A DNA stretch of 64,000 nucleotides from Mycolicibacterium lutetiense (GCF_017876775.1 NZ_JAGIOP010000002.1:2604001-2668000); one strand, 5' to 3'; positions 40,624 through 49,468 are shown, counted from the stretch's first letter. Numbers and translations: made by a program. The notes: generated by a model not told the origin, from the sequence alone.

Positions 40624-41111
40624 GCTGTGACCTCCTCATTCGCAGCCGACTCGCGGCCCTGCCGCGCCGCCCACTGCACCGAGCGCACGATGGTGGTGTA
40701 GCCGGTACACCGGCAGATCTGACCCGAAATCGCCTCGCGGATCTCATCTTCGGTGGGGTCCGGGTTGCGATCGAGCAGCGCCCTGGCGGTGATCATCATG
40801 CCCGGCGTGCAGAACCCGCACTGGAGGCCGTGACACTGCATGAAGCCCTCCTGCACGGGATCCAACCGGCCGTCGACCTCCATCCCCTCCACGGTGCGCA
40901 CGGCATGCCCGGCGGCCATGGCGGCGAGCATCGTGCAGGACTTCACCGGTTCGCCGTCGACGTCTACCACGCAGGTGCCGCAATTGGATGTGTCACAGCC
41001 CCAATGGGTTCCGGTCAGTCCGAGTTGATCGCGCAGGAAGTGCACCAGCAGGATCCTGGGCTCGATCTCGGCGCTGACCGCCTCGCCGTTGACCGTCATG
41101 TTGATCTGCAT
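40620..41111 (-). CDS. coxS: Aerobic CO dehydrogenase small iron-sulfur subunit
   Basis: 163 residues with two 2Fe-2S clusters: plant-type GCDTSNCGTCVVDVDG plus SC in the N-terminal domain, and CHGLQCGFCTPGMM with GQICRCTGY in the helical C-terminal domain. It relays electrons from CoxL to the FAD of CoxM. It starts 3 bp after coxM and overlaps coxL by 4 bp. Confidence 0.96.
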   Translation of the reverse strand: MQINMTVNGEAVSAEIEPRILLVHFLRDQLGLTGTHWGCDTSNCGTCVVDVDGEPVKSCTMLAAMAAGHAVRTVEGMEVDGRLDPVQEGFMQCHGLQCGFCTPGMMITARALLDRNPDPTEDEIREAISGQICRCTGYTTIVRSVQWAARQGRESAANEEVTA

Positions 41112-41114
41112 GCC

Positions 41115-42005
41115 CTAGTTCCCTTCCGGCGCAGGAATGGCTCGCACCCGCTCGACCGCGGTGCGCAAGGTGCGGATGGTGAGCTCCGATGCCAGGTGAC
41201 GTTTGTAGTCGGCGGTGCCGCGCATATCGCTGATCGGTGCACAGGCCTGCGCGGCGGCCGCTCCCGCTGCCGAGAAGGTCTCCTCCGACGCCGGCCTGCC
41301 CACCAGCGAGTCGGACACTGCACGCAGGGCCGCGGCATCGGCATTCACCGCGGTCAGCCCGATCCGCGCGGCCGAGATCGCGCCGTCGTCCAGGGTCACT
41401 TGCACGCCGGCCGCCGTCACGGCCCAGTCCCCCACGCGGCGTTCGACTTTCGCATAGGCACTGGAGGTCCGGTGCCGCACCGGGATCCGCACCTCGATCA
41501 GCATCTCGTTGTGGGCCAGCGCGGTCTCGTACGGCCCCACCAGGAAATCGTCGATGCCGATCTCCCGTTCGCCGGCCGGCCCGCGGGCCAGACAGGTCGC
41601 CCCCAGTGCGGTGCACGCGGTGGTGAGGTCCTCGGCCGGGTCGGCCTGACACAGCGAGCCGCCCAGCGTGCCGCGGTTGCGCACCACCGGGTCGGCGATC
41701 ACGCGTTCGGCGTCACGGAAGATCGGGCATACCGCCGCCAGCGGATCGGACTCCAGCACCTGGCGGTGCCGGGCCATCGCCCCGATGCGGACCAGGGTGG
41801 GGTCGGTGACGATATAGCCGAGTTCGGCGGCCAGGTCGTTTATGTCGACCAGGTATTCGGGGTTGGCGATCCGCAGCTTCATCATCGGCAGCAGGCTGTG
41901 CCCGCCGGCGACGATCCTGGCGTCCTCACCCAACCGGTCCAGTAGTCCTACCGCGTGGTCGACACTGGTGGCGCGTTCGTACTCGAAGGGGCCGGGAACT
42001 TGCAT
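41115..42005 (-). CDS. coxM: Aerobic CO dehydrogenase FAD-binding medium subunit
   Basis: 296 residues. FAD-binding PCMH domain with the family's AGGHSLLPMMKLRIANPEYL and VRNRGTLGGSLCQADPAEDL (TLGGS) motifs, followed by the CO-dehydrogenase flavoprotein C-terminal domain. It collects electrons from CoxS for the respiratory chain. The transcribed order coxM-coxS-coxL is that of form I operons. It lies 33 bp after the longer xdhC gene. Confidence 0.95.
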   Translation of the reverse strand: MQVPGPFEYERATSVDHAVGLLDRLGEDARIVAGGHSLLPMMKLRIANPEYLVDINDLAAELGYIVTDPTLVRIGAMARHRQVLESDPLAAVCPIFRDAERVIADPVVRNRGTLGGSLCQADPAEDLTTACTALGATCLARGPAGEREIGIDDFLVGPYETALAHNEMLIEVRIPVRHRTSSAYAKVERRVGDWAVTAAGVQVTLDDGAISAARIGLTAVNADAAALRAVSDSLVGRPASEETFSAAGAAAAQACAPISDMRGTADYKRHLASELTIRTLRTAVERVRAIPAPEGN

Positions 42006-42038
42006 GTGATCTAGCCCACACCAGGTCCTACGTCGGCG

Positions 42039-43193
42039 TCAATAGGTGGTTAAGCGATCGCTTAACTCGTGGTGGATGCGGCCTTCGATTTCGGCAAGGG
42101 GACGCCCGCCGCCTCCCCAGCGCTGGGCGATGATCTCGGCCGCGATGGACACCGCCGTCTCCTCGGGAGTCCGTCCGCCCAGATCCAGTCCGATCGGGCT
42201 GGACAACCGGGCCAGTTCGGCGTCGGTCATCCCCGCCTCGCGCAACCGGGCCAACCGGTCGACGTGGGTTCGCCGTGAACCCATCGCACCGATGTAGGCG
42301 ACGTCGGGCAGGCGCAGCGCCACCTCCAGGAGTGGCACGTCGAACTTGGGGTCATGGGTGAGCACGCAGATCACCGTGCGGGGATCGATCTGCCCCGCCT
42401 CGGCCTCCGCAGCCAGGTAACGGTGCGGCCAGTCCACCACCACGTCGTCGGCCGTCGGGAACCGAGCCGAGGTGGCGAAGACCGGACGGGCGTCGCACAC
42501 CGTGACCCGGTAGCCCAGCAGCGCACCCTGCCGTGCGACGGCCGCGGCGAAGTCGATCGCGCCGAACACCAACATCCGGGGTCTCGGTGCGTGGCTGGCG
42601 ACGAAAACCTCCATGCCCTCACCGCGGCGCTGACCGTCCGGACCGTAGGTCAGCACCTCGGTACGACCCGCGGCCAGCAGTCCGCGGGCGTCGTCGGCGA
42701 CGGCGGCATCGGCGCGCGGCGAACCCAGTGAGCCCACCACCGATCCGTGTGGGTCGTCGGGGTGCACGACCAGACGCCTACCGACCCAGGACGTGTCGGG
42801 ATGCGCGATCACCGTTGCCACCGCGACCGGGCGATGCGCTTCGATGTCAGCGGCGACAGCATTCAACTCGGCAAAGTTGTTCGCCGACACCGGTTCCACG
42901 AACACGTCGAGGATTCCGCCGCAAGTGAGACCGACCTCGAAGGCATCGTCGTCGCTGACGCCGTAGCGCTGCAGCACCGGGATGCCGCTGGCCATCACCT
43001 CGGTTGCCAGCTCGTACACCGCGCCCTCGACGCAGCCACCCGACACCGACCCGGCGACGGTGCCGTCGGGGGTGACCACCATCGCCGCACCCGCCGGCCG
43101 CGGGGCCGATCGAAACGTGCGCACCACCGTCCCGACGCCTGCCGTGCCGCCGGCACGCCACACTGCTAACAACGTGCTCAGCACATCCCTCAC
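42039..43193 (-). CDS. XdhC/CoxF-family molybdenum-cofactor protein, copy 2
   Basis: 384 residues, GTG start. N-terminal XdhC domain (GSVSGGCVEGAVYELATEV with the conserved Cys), a central linker and a C-terminal Rossmann domain (RPRMLVFGAIDFAAAVARQG, VCVLTHDPKFDVPLLEVAL, AYIGAMGSRRTHVDRLARLR). This is the full-length XdhC type that handles and sulfurates the molybdenum cofactor. First gene of the cox operon, divergent from the lysR gene with a gap of only ~22 bp. An 18-bp perfect palindrome lies in its last codons. Confidence 0.9.
   Translation of the reverse strand: MRDVLSTLLAVWRAGGTAGVGTVVRTFRSAPRPAGAAMVVTPDGTVAGSVSGGCVEGAVYELATEVMASGIPVLQRYGVSDDDAFEVGLTCGGILDVFVEPVSANNFAELNAVAADIEAHRPVAVATVIAHPDTSWVGRRLVVHPDDPHGSVVGSLGSPRADAAVADDARGLLAAGRTEVLTYGPDGQRRGEGMEVFVASHAPRPRMLVFGAIDFAAAVARQGALLGYRVTVCDARPVFATSARFPTADDVVVDWPHRYLAAEAEAGQIDPRTVICVLTHDPKFDVPLLEVALRLPDVAYIGAMGSRRTHVDRLARLREAGMTDAELARLSSPIGLDLGGRTPEETAVSIAAEIIAQRWGGGGRPLAEIEGRIHHELSDRLTTY
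42049..42066. promoter_or_regulatory. 18-bp perfect palindrome at the end of the xdhC gene, before coxM
   Basis: GTTAAGCGATCGCTTAAC is fully self-complementary and lies inside the last codons of xdhC, 44 bp upstream of coxM. It forces two TTA leucine codons, which are rare in this GC-rich genome, into the reading frame. It could be a protein-binding operator or a processing hairpin between the first gene and coxMSL. Confidence 0.45.
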
Positions 43194-43215
43194 GACATCA
43201 ATCTAGGCTTCAGTG

Positions 43216-44172
43216 GTGACACCAGCACAACTACGTGCATTTTCGGCAGTCGTGCGATTGGGCTCGGTGCGGGCCGCCGCCGAAGAGCTGGGTGTCACCG
43301 ACGCCGGGGTGTCCATGCACGTCGCCCAACTGCGCAAGGAACTCGACGATCCACTGTTCACCCGGACCGGCAGCGGGCTGGCCTTCACCCCCGGTGGCCT
43401 TCGTCTGGCCAGCCGGGCGGTCGAGATCCTGGGCCTGCAACAGCAGACGGCGATCGAGGTGACCGAGGCCGCGCACGGCCGGCGCCTGCTGCGTATCGCG
43501 GCGTCCACGGCGTTCGCCGAACATGCCGCGCCGGGACTCATCGAGCTGTTCTCCTCACGCGCCGACGACCTTTCGGTCGAGCTCAGTGTGCAGCCGGCCA
43601 ACCAGTTCGGGCACCTGATCGCCTCGCGCGCCGTCGACATCGCGCTCGGTCCGCCCCCCGACGGCAACGGTCTGGAGCTGGCGGTGCGCCCATTCCTGAA
43701 GTACCAGTTCATCACGGTCACCACCCCGGACAACCCGCTGCTCACCCGCACCCCCACCCCGGTGTCACTGCGCGATCAGCAGTGGCTGCTCGGCCCGTCC
43801 GGCGGCAGCGTCGACGGTGAAATCGCCACGATGCTGCGGCAGCTGTCGATCCCCGAAGACCGGCAGCGGATCTTCCAGAGTGATGCCGCCGCCCTGGAAG
43901 AGGTGCTCCGGGTCGGGGGCGTGATGCCGACGATCGGGTTCGCCGTGGCCGCAGACCTGTCCAGCGGCAGGCTCGCACAGATCAAGGGCGTGGGCCTGCA
44001 GATGGCCGGTGAATGGGTCGCCTCGACACTTCCCCCGGCAGCCCGCCAGCCTGCGGTGTCCGAGCTGGTGCGGTTCATCACCACGCCGCGCTGCACCCAG
44101 GCCATGATCCGCGGCACCGGGGTGGGCGTTACCAGATTCCGGCCCAAAGTCCATGTGACCCTGTGGAGCTGA
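43216..44172 (+). CDS. LysR-family transcriptional regulator
   Basis: 318 residues from GTG 43216 (GTG 43213 equally possible). N-terminal winged helix-turn-helix (TPAQLRAFSAVVRLGSVRAA, VTDAGVSMHVAQLRKEL) and a LysR effector-binding domain (RLLRIAASTAFAEHAAPGLI). Divergent from the cox operon with ~22 bp between start codons, so it very likely regulates cox transcription, as does the homologous Rv0377 position. The effector is unknown. Confidence 0.9.
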   Translation: MTPAQLRAFSAVVRLGSVRAAAEELGVTDAGVSMHVAQLRKELDDPLFTRTGSGLAFTPGGLRLASRAVEILGLQQQTAIEVTEAAHGRRLLRIAASTAFAEHAAPGLIELFSSRADDLSVELSVQPANQFGHLIASRAVDIALGPPPDGNGLELAVRPFLKYQFITVTTPDNPLLTRTPTPVSLRDQQWLLGPSGGSVDGEIATMLRQLSIPEDRQRIFQSDAAALEEVLRVGGVMPTIGFAVAADLSSGRLAQIKGVGLQMAGEWVASTLPPAARQPAVSELVRFITTPRCTQAMIRGTGVGVTRFRPKVHVTLWS

Positions 44173-44176
44173 GCCG

Positions 44177-45085
44177 CTAGCTCAGTCCCAGGGCGACGGC
44201 CAGTTCACGGAGCGCCGGACGCGGGTCGGCCATCGGATTGTCGCCGAGCACCTGCAGCACGACGTGGTCCGCGCCGGCGTCCAGATGGGCGGTCACCGCC
44301 TTGGCCGCGCTATCGACCGATCCCATCCCCACCACAGCGCGCGCCAGCCGGTCGGATCCACCGCGCACCAGATCGGACTCGTCAAACCCTTGACGCAGCC
44401 ACGAGTTCCGGTAGTTCGGCAGGCCGCTGTAGACGTCCAGGTGCCCGTGCGCCCGGCGGAGCTGATCCTCGTCGGTGGATCCGACGGCCACTGCCTGTTC
44501 GGAGACGATCCACTTGTCCGGGCCGAGGATGTCGCGGGTGACCCGGGTCTGCTCGGGAGTCACCAGGTAGGGGTGGGCACCGTCGGCGTGCGTACCGGAC
44601 AGCTCGATCATCTTCGGGCCCAGGGCCGCCAGCAACCGGGGCGGGCGGCCGACGCCGGGCTCGATCTGCTCGGGCACCGCAGCCATCCGGTCCAGATAGT
44701 CGCGCATCGTGGCCAGGGGTTTCTGGTAGACGCCGCCCAGACCATGTTCGACCAGCGGTCCATGACTGACACCCAGACCCAGCACGAACCGGCCCGGGTA
44801 CAGCGCGGTCAGGGTGCGTGCCCCCGACTCCGCGGCCGACGGCACCCGCACGTGAATATTGGCGATCCCGGTGCCCACGACCAGACGCTGCGTCGCGGCC
44901 AGGAACGCAGCCGACTGCGTCAGACACTCCTTGCCGGTGACCTCGGGCAGGAACAACGAGCCGAAGCCGAGGGCCTCGATCTCGCGCGCGACGTCCTGCG
45001 CATCCGGCATCGACCAGGTCTCGCTGGCCCACCACACCCCGATCCGGCTGGGAAAATCGATGTTGGCTCGCAGTGCCTGGGTCAA
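44177..45085 (-). CDS. Luciferase-like, F420-family oxidoreductase
   Basis: 302 residues, TIM-barrel luciferase-like monooxygenase family with the features of mycobacterial F420-dependent members: LGFGSLFLPEVTGKE, LVVGTGIANIHVR, ALYPGRFVLGLGVSHGPLVE and a C-terminal DAGADHVVLQVLGDNP. The substrate is unknown. It lies 3 bp after the GH76-like gene on the same strand. Confidence 0.87.
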   Translation of the reverse strand: MTQALRANIDFPSRIGVWWASETWSMPDAQDVAREIEALGFGSLFLPEVTGKECLTQSAAFLAATQRLVVGTGIANIHVRVPSAAESGARTLTALYPGRFVLGLGVSHGPLVEHGLGGVYQKPLATMRDYLDRMAAVPEQIEPGVGRPPRLLAALGPKMIELSGTHADGAHPYLVTPEQTRVTRDILGPDKWIVSEQAVAVGSTDEDQLRRAHGHLDVYSGLPNYRNSWLRQGFDESDLVRGGSDRLARAVVGMGSVDSAAKAVTAHLDAGADHVVLQVLGDNPMADPRPALRELAVALGLS

Positions 45086-45088
45086 GTC

Positions 45089-46201
45089 CTACTCCTCGTC
45101 GTCCGCGGCCAGCGTGTGCGCGGCTTCCATCAACATCCAACCCGAAACCTGAACCGACAGGTCACGCTCGGGGATCGCCGACGCGTTCACCGCACCTTCG
45201 ACGAACTGGGCCTGTTGGCCTTCGGCCCCGGGCACCTCGGCGGCCTGGTCCCAGAACGCGCCGAACAGCGGCAGCCCATCGACGGTCTGGCGGTTGTCCC
45301 AGGCGGCCTGCGCGGAGGCGAGCACGATCGAGCGCGCCGTAGCGCGCGCGGCACGATCGTCGACCGTATCCCCCGGCAAGGTGTTCGCCACCAGCGCCAG
45401 GTACCGCGCGGTGATGCCGTTGAACAGCCCGCCGTCACCGCCGCCGGCGCCTTTGATGACGCCGTCCGTAGTCATTTCCCGGTCCACCGCGGCCACCAGG
45501 CGACGTACCCGTTCGGCGTGCCGGGCGTCCTCGGTACGTACCGCGAGTTCGACCTCCAGTCCGAGCACCACGCCCTGGCAATAGGTGTACTGCGCCCGCA
45601 CCATCGACCCAGCTTTGATGCCGTCGAACACCAGGTGGGTTTCCGGGTCGATCAGGGTGTCGTCGATCCAGTCGGCCATCTGCTGGGCCCGGCGTAACCG
45701 GTCGTCGTAGCGGGCCAAGAAGATCCCGGCCGGACCGTTGGCCGGGGCATTGAAGAACTGGTCCTGTTTGCGCCAGGGGATGCCGCCGCCGTCCTCGGGC
45801 ACCCAGGCGTCGACGAACTGGTTGCACAGCTTCTTGAGCGCACCCGCCTTCTCCACCCCGACCAAGCGGCCGGCCCGCTCCAGCGCCAGCGCCAGCCAGG
45901 CCATGTCGTCGTAGTAGTTGTTGGTCCAGGACAGGTTGTTGCGGAGGTGATGCCCGCGGATCTGCCGTTGGATACGGGTTCTCCGCTCGGGCTGCGGATC
46001 ACGCACCTGTGCGTCGACCAGGGTGTCCAGCAGATGCGCCTGCCACCAGTAGTGCCAGGTGCCGAACTGGCTGTGTTTCTTGGACGCCGGCCAGGCCGTC
46101 ACACCGAGCTGAGTGCCCGGCAGACGCCAGAGCTTCGTCAGGTGTCGCTTGGTGATCGCCGCTTCGGCGCTGGCCGCACGGTTGGCCCATAGCTGATCCA
46201 T
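45089..46201 (-). CDS. GH76-like glycoside hydrolase (alpha-1,6-mannanase family), apparently cytoplasmic
   Basis: 370 residues from ATG 46201, eight bases after AGGA. An (alpha/alpha)6-barrel GH76 protein: WHYWWQAHLLDTLVDAQ, the Asp-Asp pair of the active site in YYDDMAWLALALERAG, and the conserved YTYCQGVVLGLEVEL and GGLFNGITARYLALV. GH76 enzymes cleave alpha-1,6-mannans, the backbone type in mycobacterial lipomannan. No signal peptide or membrane segment is visible, which is odd for an enzyme of an envelope polymer. The homologous M. tuberculosis gene is Rv0365c. Confidence 0.85.
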   Translation of the reverse strand: MDQLWANRAASAEAAITKRHLTKLWRLPGTQLGVTAWPASKKHSQFGTWHYWWQAHLLDTLVDAQVRDPQPERRTRIQRQIRGHHLRNNLSWTNNYYDDMAWLALALERAGRLVGVEKAGALKKLCNQFVDAWVPEDGGGIPWRKQDQFFNAPANGPAGIFLARYDDRLRRAQQMADWIDDTLIDPETHLVFDGIKAGSMVRAQYTYCQGVVLGLEVELAVRTEDARHAERVRRLVAAVDREMTTDGVIKGAGGGDGGLFNGITARYLALVANTLPGDTVDDRAARATARSIVLASAQAAWDNRQTVDGLPLFGAFWDQAAEVPGAEGQQAQFVEGAVNASAIPERDLSVQVSGWMLMEAAHTLAADDEE

Positions 46202-46216
46202 GTTCACGATCCTGCC

Positions 46217-46861
46217 TTACCAAGCTGCCGAAATGTCGGCATGTCGAGCGATCCAGGCGTGCATGGCGATCCCGGCGGCGACTCCGGCGTTGATGCTGCG
46301 GGTCGACCCGAACTGCGCGATGGAGACGGTGACGGCCGCCCCACTCTGCGCCTCCGGGGTGATACCCGGTCCTTCCTGGCCGAAGATCAGCAGGCAGTCG
46401 CGGGGCAGTTCGGTCTGTTCCAGACGTACCGCGCCGGGCACGTTGTCCACCGCGACGACGGTCAGCCCGGCATCGGCTGCGAAGGACAGCAGGTCGGCGG
46501 TCGTGTCGTGGTGGCACAACCGCTGATAGCGGTCGGTCACCATGGCGCCCCGCCGGTTCCAGCGGCGCTTCCCCACGATGTGCACGGCATCTACGGCGAA
46601 GGCGTTGGCGGTGCGCACCACCGTACCGATATTGGCGTCGCTGCCGAAGTTCTCGATCGCGATGTGCAGCCGATGCCGCCGCCGGTCGATGTCGGCGATG
46701 ATGGCCTCCCGGGTCCAATACCGGTAGGCGTCAACGACATTGCGGGTATCGCCGTCCTGCAGGAGCGCGGGATCGTAGCGCGGATGGTCCGGGAGCGGCC
46801 CCTCCCACGGACCCACCCCCGGGGACTCTCCCCACTCGGTCGGGCCTGCGGCGTCAGCCAC
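46217..46861 (-). CDS. SpoU/TrmH-family RNA 2'-O-methyltransferase
   Basis: 214 residues. SPOUT-fold methyltransferase with motif 1 ENFGSDANIGTVVRTANAF, motif 2 LLIFGQEGPGITPEAQ and motif 3 VSIAQFGSTRSINAGVAAGI, forming the trefoil-knot SAM site. It methylates ribose in tRNA or rRNA; the exact nucleotide is unknown. Position equals Rv0380c. It overlaps the lipoprotein-like gene upstream by 8 bp. Confidence 0.9.
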   Translation of the reverse strand: MADAAGPTEWGESPGVGPWEGPLPDHPRYDPALLQDGDTRNVVDAYRYWTREAIIADIDRRRHRLHIAIENFGSDANIGTVVRTANAFAVDAVHIVGKRRWNRRGAMVTDRYQRLCHHDTTADLLSFAADAGLTVVAVDNVPGAVRLEQTELPRDCLLIFGQEGPGITPEAQSGAAVTVSIAQFGSTRSINAGVAAGIAMHAWIARHADISAAW

Positions 46862-47750
46862 GGGTGGTCCACAGGGCGGCGTGTGTGCCGATCACCGACA
46901 CCGACGCGTACAGCAGCGCCGCGTTCATCTCCCCCTGCGTACACAGCGAGGCCCGCATGTTGACGGCGTCACGTGAGGCCTCCGGCAGGATCAGCACCGA
47001 CGAGCCGTACACCGAGCAGAGATGGCTGAGCCCCGGCGGGGGCAGCGTGGGGCCGGTGACCACCATCAGCGGACCACCGCGGGCCGCCGCATCTTCTCCG
47101 TAACGCTTTGCTGCACCGTTGATTTCGAGTCCCAGCAGCATGTAGCCCTTGCCGCTGAAGGCAGTGGGGTCCCCCAACGAGGCCGGGGAAAGTTGTCCGC
47201 CGTCGGCGCTGAAGGCGTCGACGCTGGTGGACTTCACGGTGACCCCGGTGTCGTTGATGTTGGTGGGCAGCACCCCTACCGGGAAGGCCGCGGGGTAGGC
47301 GACCGTGGTTCCGGCAATGCGCTCGCGTGGCGAGTACATATACACTCCGCGCACCTGGCTCTGATCCCGGAACGGTCCCAGACACACTGTGCCGCTGAGC
47401 TTGTCAGGTGACGGCGCCGCCAGCGGCCGGATCCCCAGGTTGGTGATGTCATCGCAGCCGTGGAGCGCGTCGGCCTCGATCGGATGCGCCAGCGCACCGT
47501 ACAGACCGAACCGGATGTCCTCGGGTTTGGCACGGGCATCGCCCGAGGCCGAGCCCTCGACGTCGACCAGCACATGGTCGGAGTCGAACCGCAGATCGGA
47601 CACCTTGAGGCGCCAACCGAGGATGTCGATCGACTCGCCGAGCGCGCCTGTCGAGGCCTCGTAGGTACGTTTCGGCTCATCGGACGTGCAGCCCGTGGTG
47701 ACGACGAGAAGTACCGCCATCACCGCCGCGATCAGCGCCCGCACTGCCAC
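46854..47750 (-). CDS. Putative lipoprotein (Rv0381c-like)
   Basis: 298 residues. Signal peptide with a lipobox-like end: hydrophobic stretch ALIAAVMAVLLVVTTGC, Cys21 followed by TSDEP. The rest is a beta-rich extracytoplasmic domain with no recognised enzyme motif (ILGWRLKVSDLRFDSDHVLV, GYMLLGLEINGAAK). The Thr at -3 of the lipobox is not ideal, so secretion without lipidation is possible. It lies between the SDR and the RNA methylase, with all genes on one strand. Confidence 0.75.
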   Translation of the reverse strand: MAVRALIAAVMAVLLVVTTGCTSDEPKRTYEASTGALGESIDILGWRLKVSDLRFDSDHVLVDVEGSASGDARAKPEDIRFGLYGALAHPIEADALHGCDDITNLGIRPLAAPSPDKLSGTVCLGPFRDQSQVRGVYMYSPRERIAGTTVAYPAAFPVGVLPTNINDTGVTVKSTSVDAFSADGGQLSPASLGDPTAFSGKGYMLLGLEINGAAKRYGEDAAARGGPLMVVTGPTLPPPGLSHLCSVYGSSVLILPEASRDAVNMRASLCTQGEMNAALLYASVSVIGTHAALWTTRG

Positions 47751-47762
47751 GTCAGTTCTGCC

Positions 47763-48539
47763 CTAAGTTCTCCCACGACCTTTTCCCACTGCTTTTGTTA
47801 TGGCGCGCACCAGGTTTCGTGGAACCATCCGGCCCCCGGTGGTGAGCACCTTGTACTGCAATCCGGGCACGATAACCACCTTGCCCGCGGCCACGTCGGC
47901 CAGGCATTCGCACACCACATCCTCGACCTGCAGCCACAGGAACGACGGTGTGCCTGCCATGTCGATGCCCGCGCGGGCATGGAACTCGGTGTGGACGAAG
48001 CCCGGGCACAGCGCGTGCACCCCGACCCCGGTGCCGCCCAGCCCGTTGGCCAGCCCCTCGGTGAACGAGACGACCCAGGCCTTGGAAGCCGAATAGGTCG
48101 ATCCGCGTCCGGGGACCAGCCCGGCGATACTGGCCACGTTGATGACGGTGCCGTTGCCTGCCTCGATCATCGACGGCAGCGCGGCATGCGTCAGTTCCAT
48201 CACCGCGGTGACGTTGACGTCGAGTTGGGCCTGTAACTGTGCGAGGTCGGCGGTCCAGAATTCGCCCGAGGTGCCGAATCCGGCGTTGTTCACCAACACC
48301 TGCACTCCGGCGCGCAGTCGGTCGGCGACCTTGGCCCGGTCCGAGGCGGACGCGAGGTCCGCGGGCAGCACTTCGACGTCGGCGCCGGCTTCGTCGTGCA
48401 GTTCGGCGGCAAGTTGTTTCAACCGTGCGCCGTCGCGCGCGACGAGGACCAGGTCATAACCGTCACGCGCGTAGCGGCGGGCGAACCCGGCACCGAGCCC
48501 CGAGGTCGGTCCGGTGATCAGAGCGAGGGGACGAGACAC
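47763..48539 (-). CDS. Short-chain dehydrogenase/reductase
   Basis: 258 residues. Classical SDR: TGPTSGLGAGFARR cofactor loop, VARDGARLK (Arg after strand 2, suggesting NADP), NNAGFGTSG, catalytic Ser in INVASIAGLV and YSASK (YxxxK) near residue 157. The C-terminal segment VVIPGLQYKVLTTGGRMVPR is typical of the mycobacterial DltE-like group. It lies 3 bp downstream of ttfA. Substrate unknown. Confidence 0.88.
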   Translation of the reverse strand: MSRPLALITGPTSGLGAGFARRYARDGYDLVLVARDGARLKQLAAELHDEAGADVEVLPADLASASDRAKVADRLRAGVQVLVNNAGFGTSGEFWTADLAQLQAQLDVNVTAVMELTHAALPSMIEAGNGTVINVASIAGLVPGRGSTYSASKAWVVSFTEGLANGLGGTGVGVHALCPGFVHTEFHARAGIDMAGTPSFLWLQVEDVVCECLADVAAGKVVIVPGLQYKVLTTGGRMVPRNLVRAITKAVGKGRGRT

Positions 48540-48542
48540 GAC

Positions 48543-49409
48543 CTAGCGCTGGTAGTGCGGTGCGTGACGCCCGTTGCGGGCCGGCGGCGGGGTGCGACGG
48601 ATCGCATCCGGGCGGCCCGGTTCCTGGCGCGGCTGGGTGTAACGGCTCACGTCACCACGTCCGGGTGCCGCATCGGCCCGGCCCGGCGGGAGCTCGCGAC
48701 GTCCGGCGGGGGTCGGCGTCAACGGGCGGCTGGGTGAGCTTGCGCGGCGGGCCAGCGCGGCCTGGCTGCCCTGACCGGACTGCGGTGCCACGCCGTTCTG
48801 CGCCACCGGGGGCAGTACCCGCAGCAGGTCGTTGAACTGACGGACGGTGCGCAGTCCCTCATCCCACTGGGCGCGGGTGCTGGTGACCGGCATGCTGACG
48901 AGCGTCCAGTTCTGCTCGTTCCACATGACCTCGGCGCAATCGGGAGCGGTGTGGGCGAACGTGACCATCCGGCGGTCGCACGCGCGGCGAGCGGCATCGA
49001 GGTTGGTGGAGTACACCATCCGCGGACCGATCGCGCCGAGCAGCCAGATGTCGCTCTCCCGGGGCTCCTTGATGCCCTTGAGACGCAGATCGACGACGAC
49101 ATTCGTGCCCACCTTTCGGTGCAGCGCAATCACCGTCGCCACCTCGTCGATGTCAAAGATGAACACCGCCTCGCCACGAATCTGGCCGAGGACGACGTTC
49201 TTGGCCGTGACGTCACCGACGGTCGACATCACCCCGCGCTTCCAGCGCTTGAGGATCTCGTGCGACTCGTGCTCGTAATCGAAGCCATGCGACTTCGCCC
49301 ACGACTTGCGGCGCCGTCCCAACCCACGTCGACGGTCGATGTCGACGTACAGCAGTACCGCCGCACCCACGAAACAGAGTGCGGACAGCGTGAACCAGAG
49401 CGGGACCAT
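48543..49409 (-). CDS. ttfA: TtfA-like TMM transport factor, MmpL3 accessory protein
   Basis: 288 residues from ATG 49409 (MVPLWFTLSAL); the frame is open 13 codons further. One N-terminal membrane span (LWFTLSALCFVGAAVLLYVD), a conserved cytoplasmic domain of ~190 residues (RRKSWAKSHGFDYEHESHEI, VVVDLRLKGIKEPRES) and a ~90-residue Pro/Arg-rich disordered tail. Position and architecture match Rv0383c, named TtfA, which binds MmpL3 and is required for trehalose monomycolate export in mycobacteria. Assignment rests on layout and neighbours (clpB nearby, Rv0381c/Rv0380c order). Confidence 0.82.
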   Translation of the reverse strand: MVPLWFTLSALCFVGAAVLLYVDIDRRRGLGRRRKSWAKSHGFDYEHESHEILKRWKRGVMSTVGDVTAKNVVLGQIRGEAVFIFDIDEVATVIALHRKVGTNVVVDLRLKGIKEPRESDIWLLGAIGPRMVYSTNLDAARRACDRRMVTFAHTAPDCAEVMWNEQNWTLVSMPVTSTRAQWDEGLRTVRQFNDLLRVLPPVAQNGVAPQSGQGSQAALARRASSPSRPLTPTPAGRRELPPGRADAAPGRGDVSRYTQPRQEPGRPDAIRRTPPPARNGRHAPHYQR

Positions 49410-49468
49410 CGGGCCTAGCCTACTTGTTGACGGTGGAATTGCCCCCACCTTATGAGGTCACAACCCGG

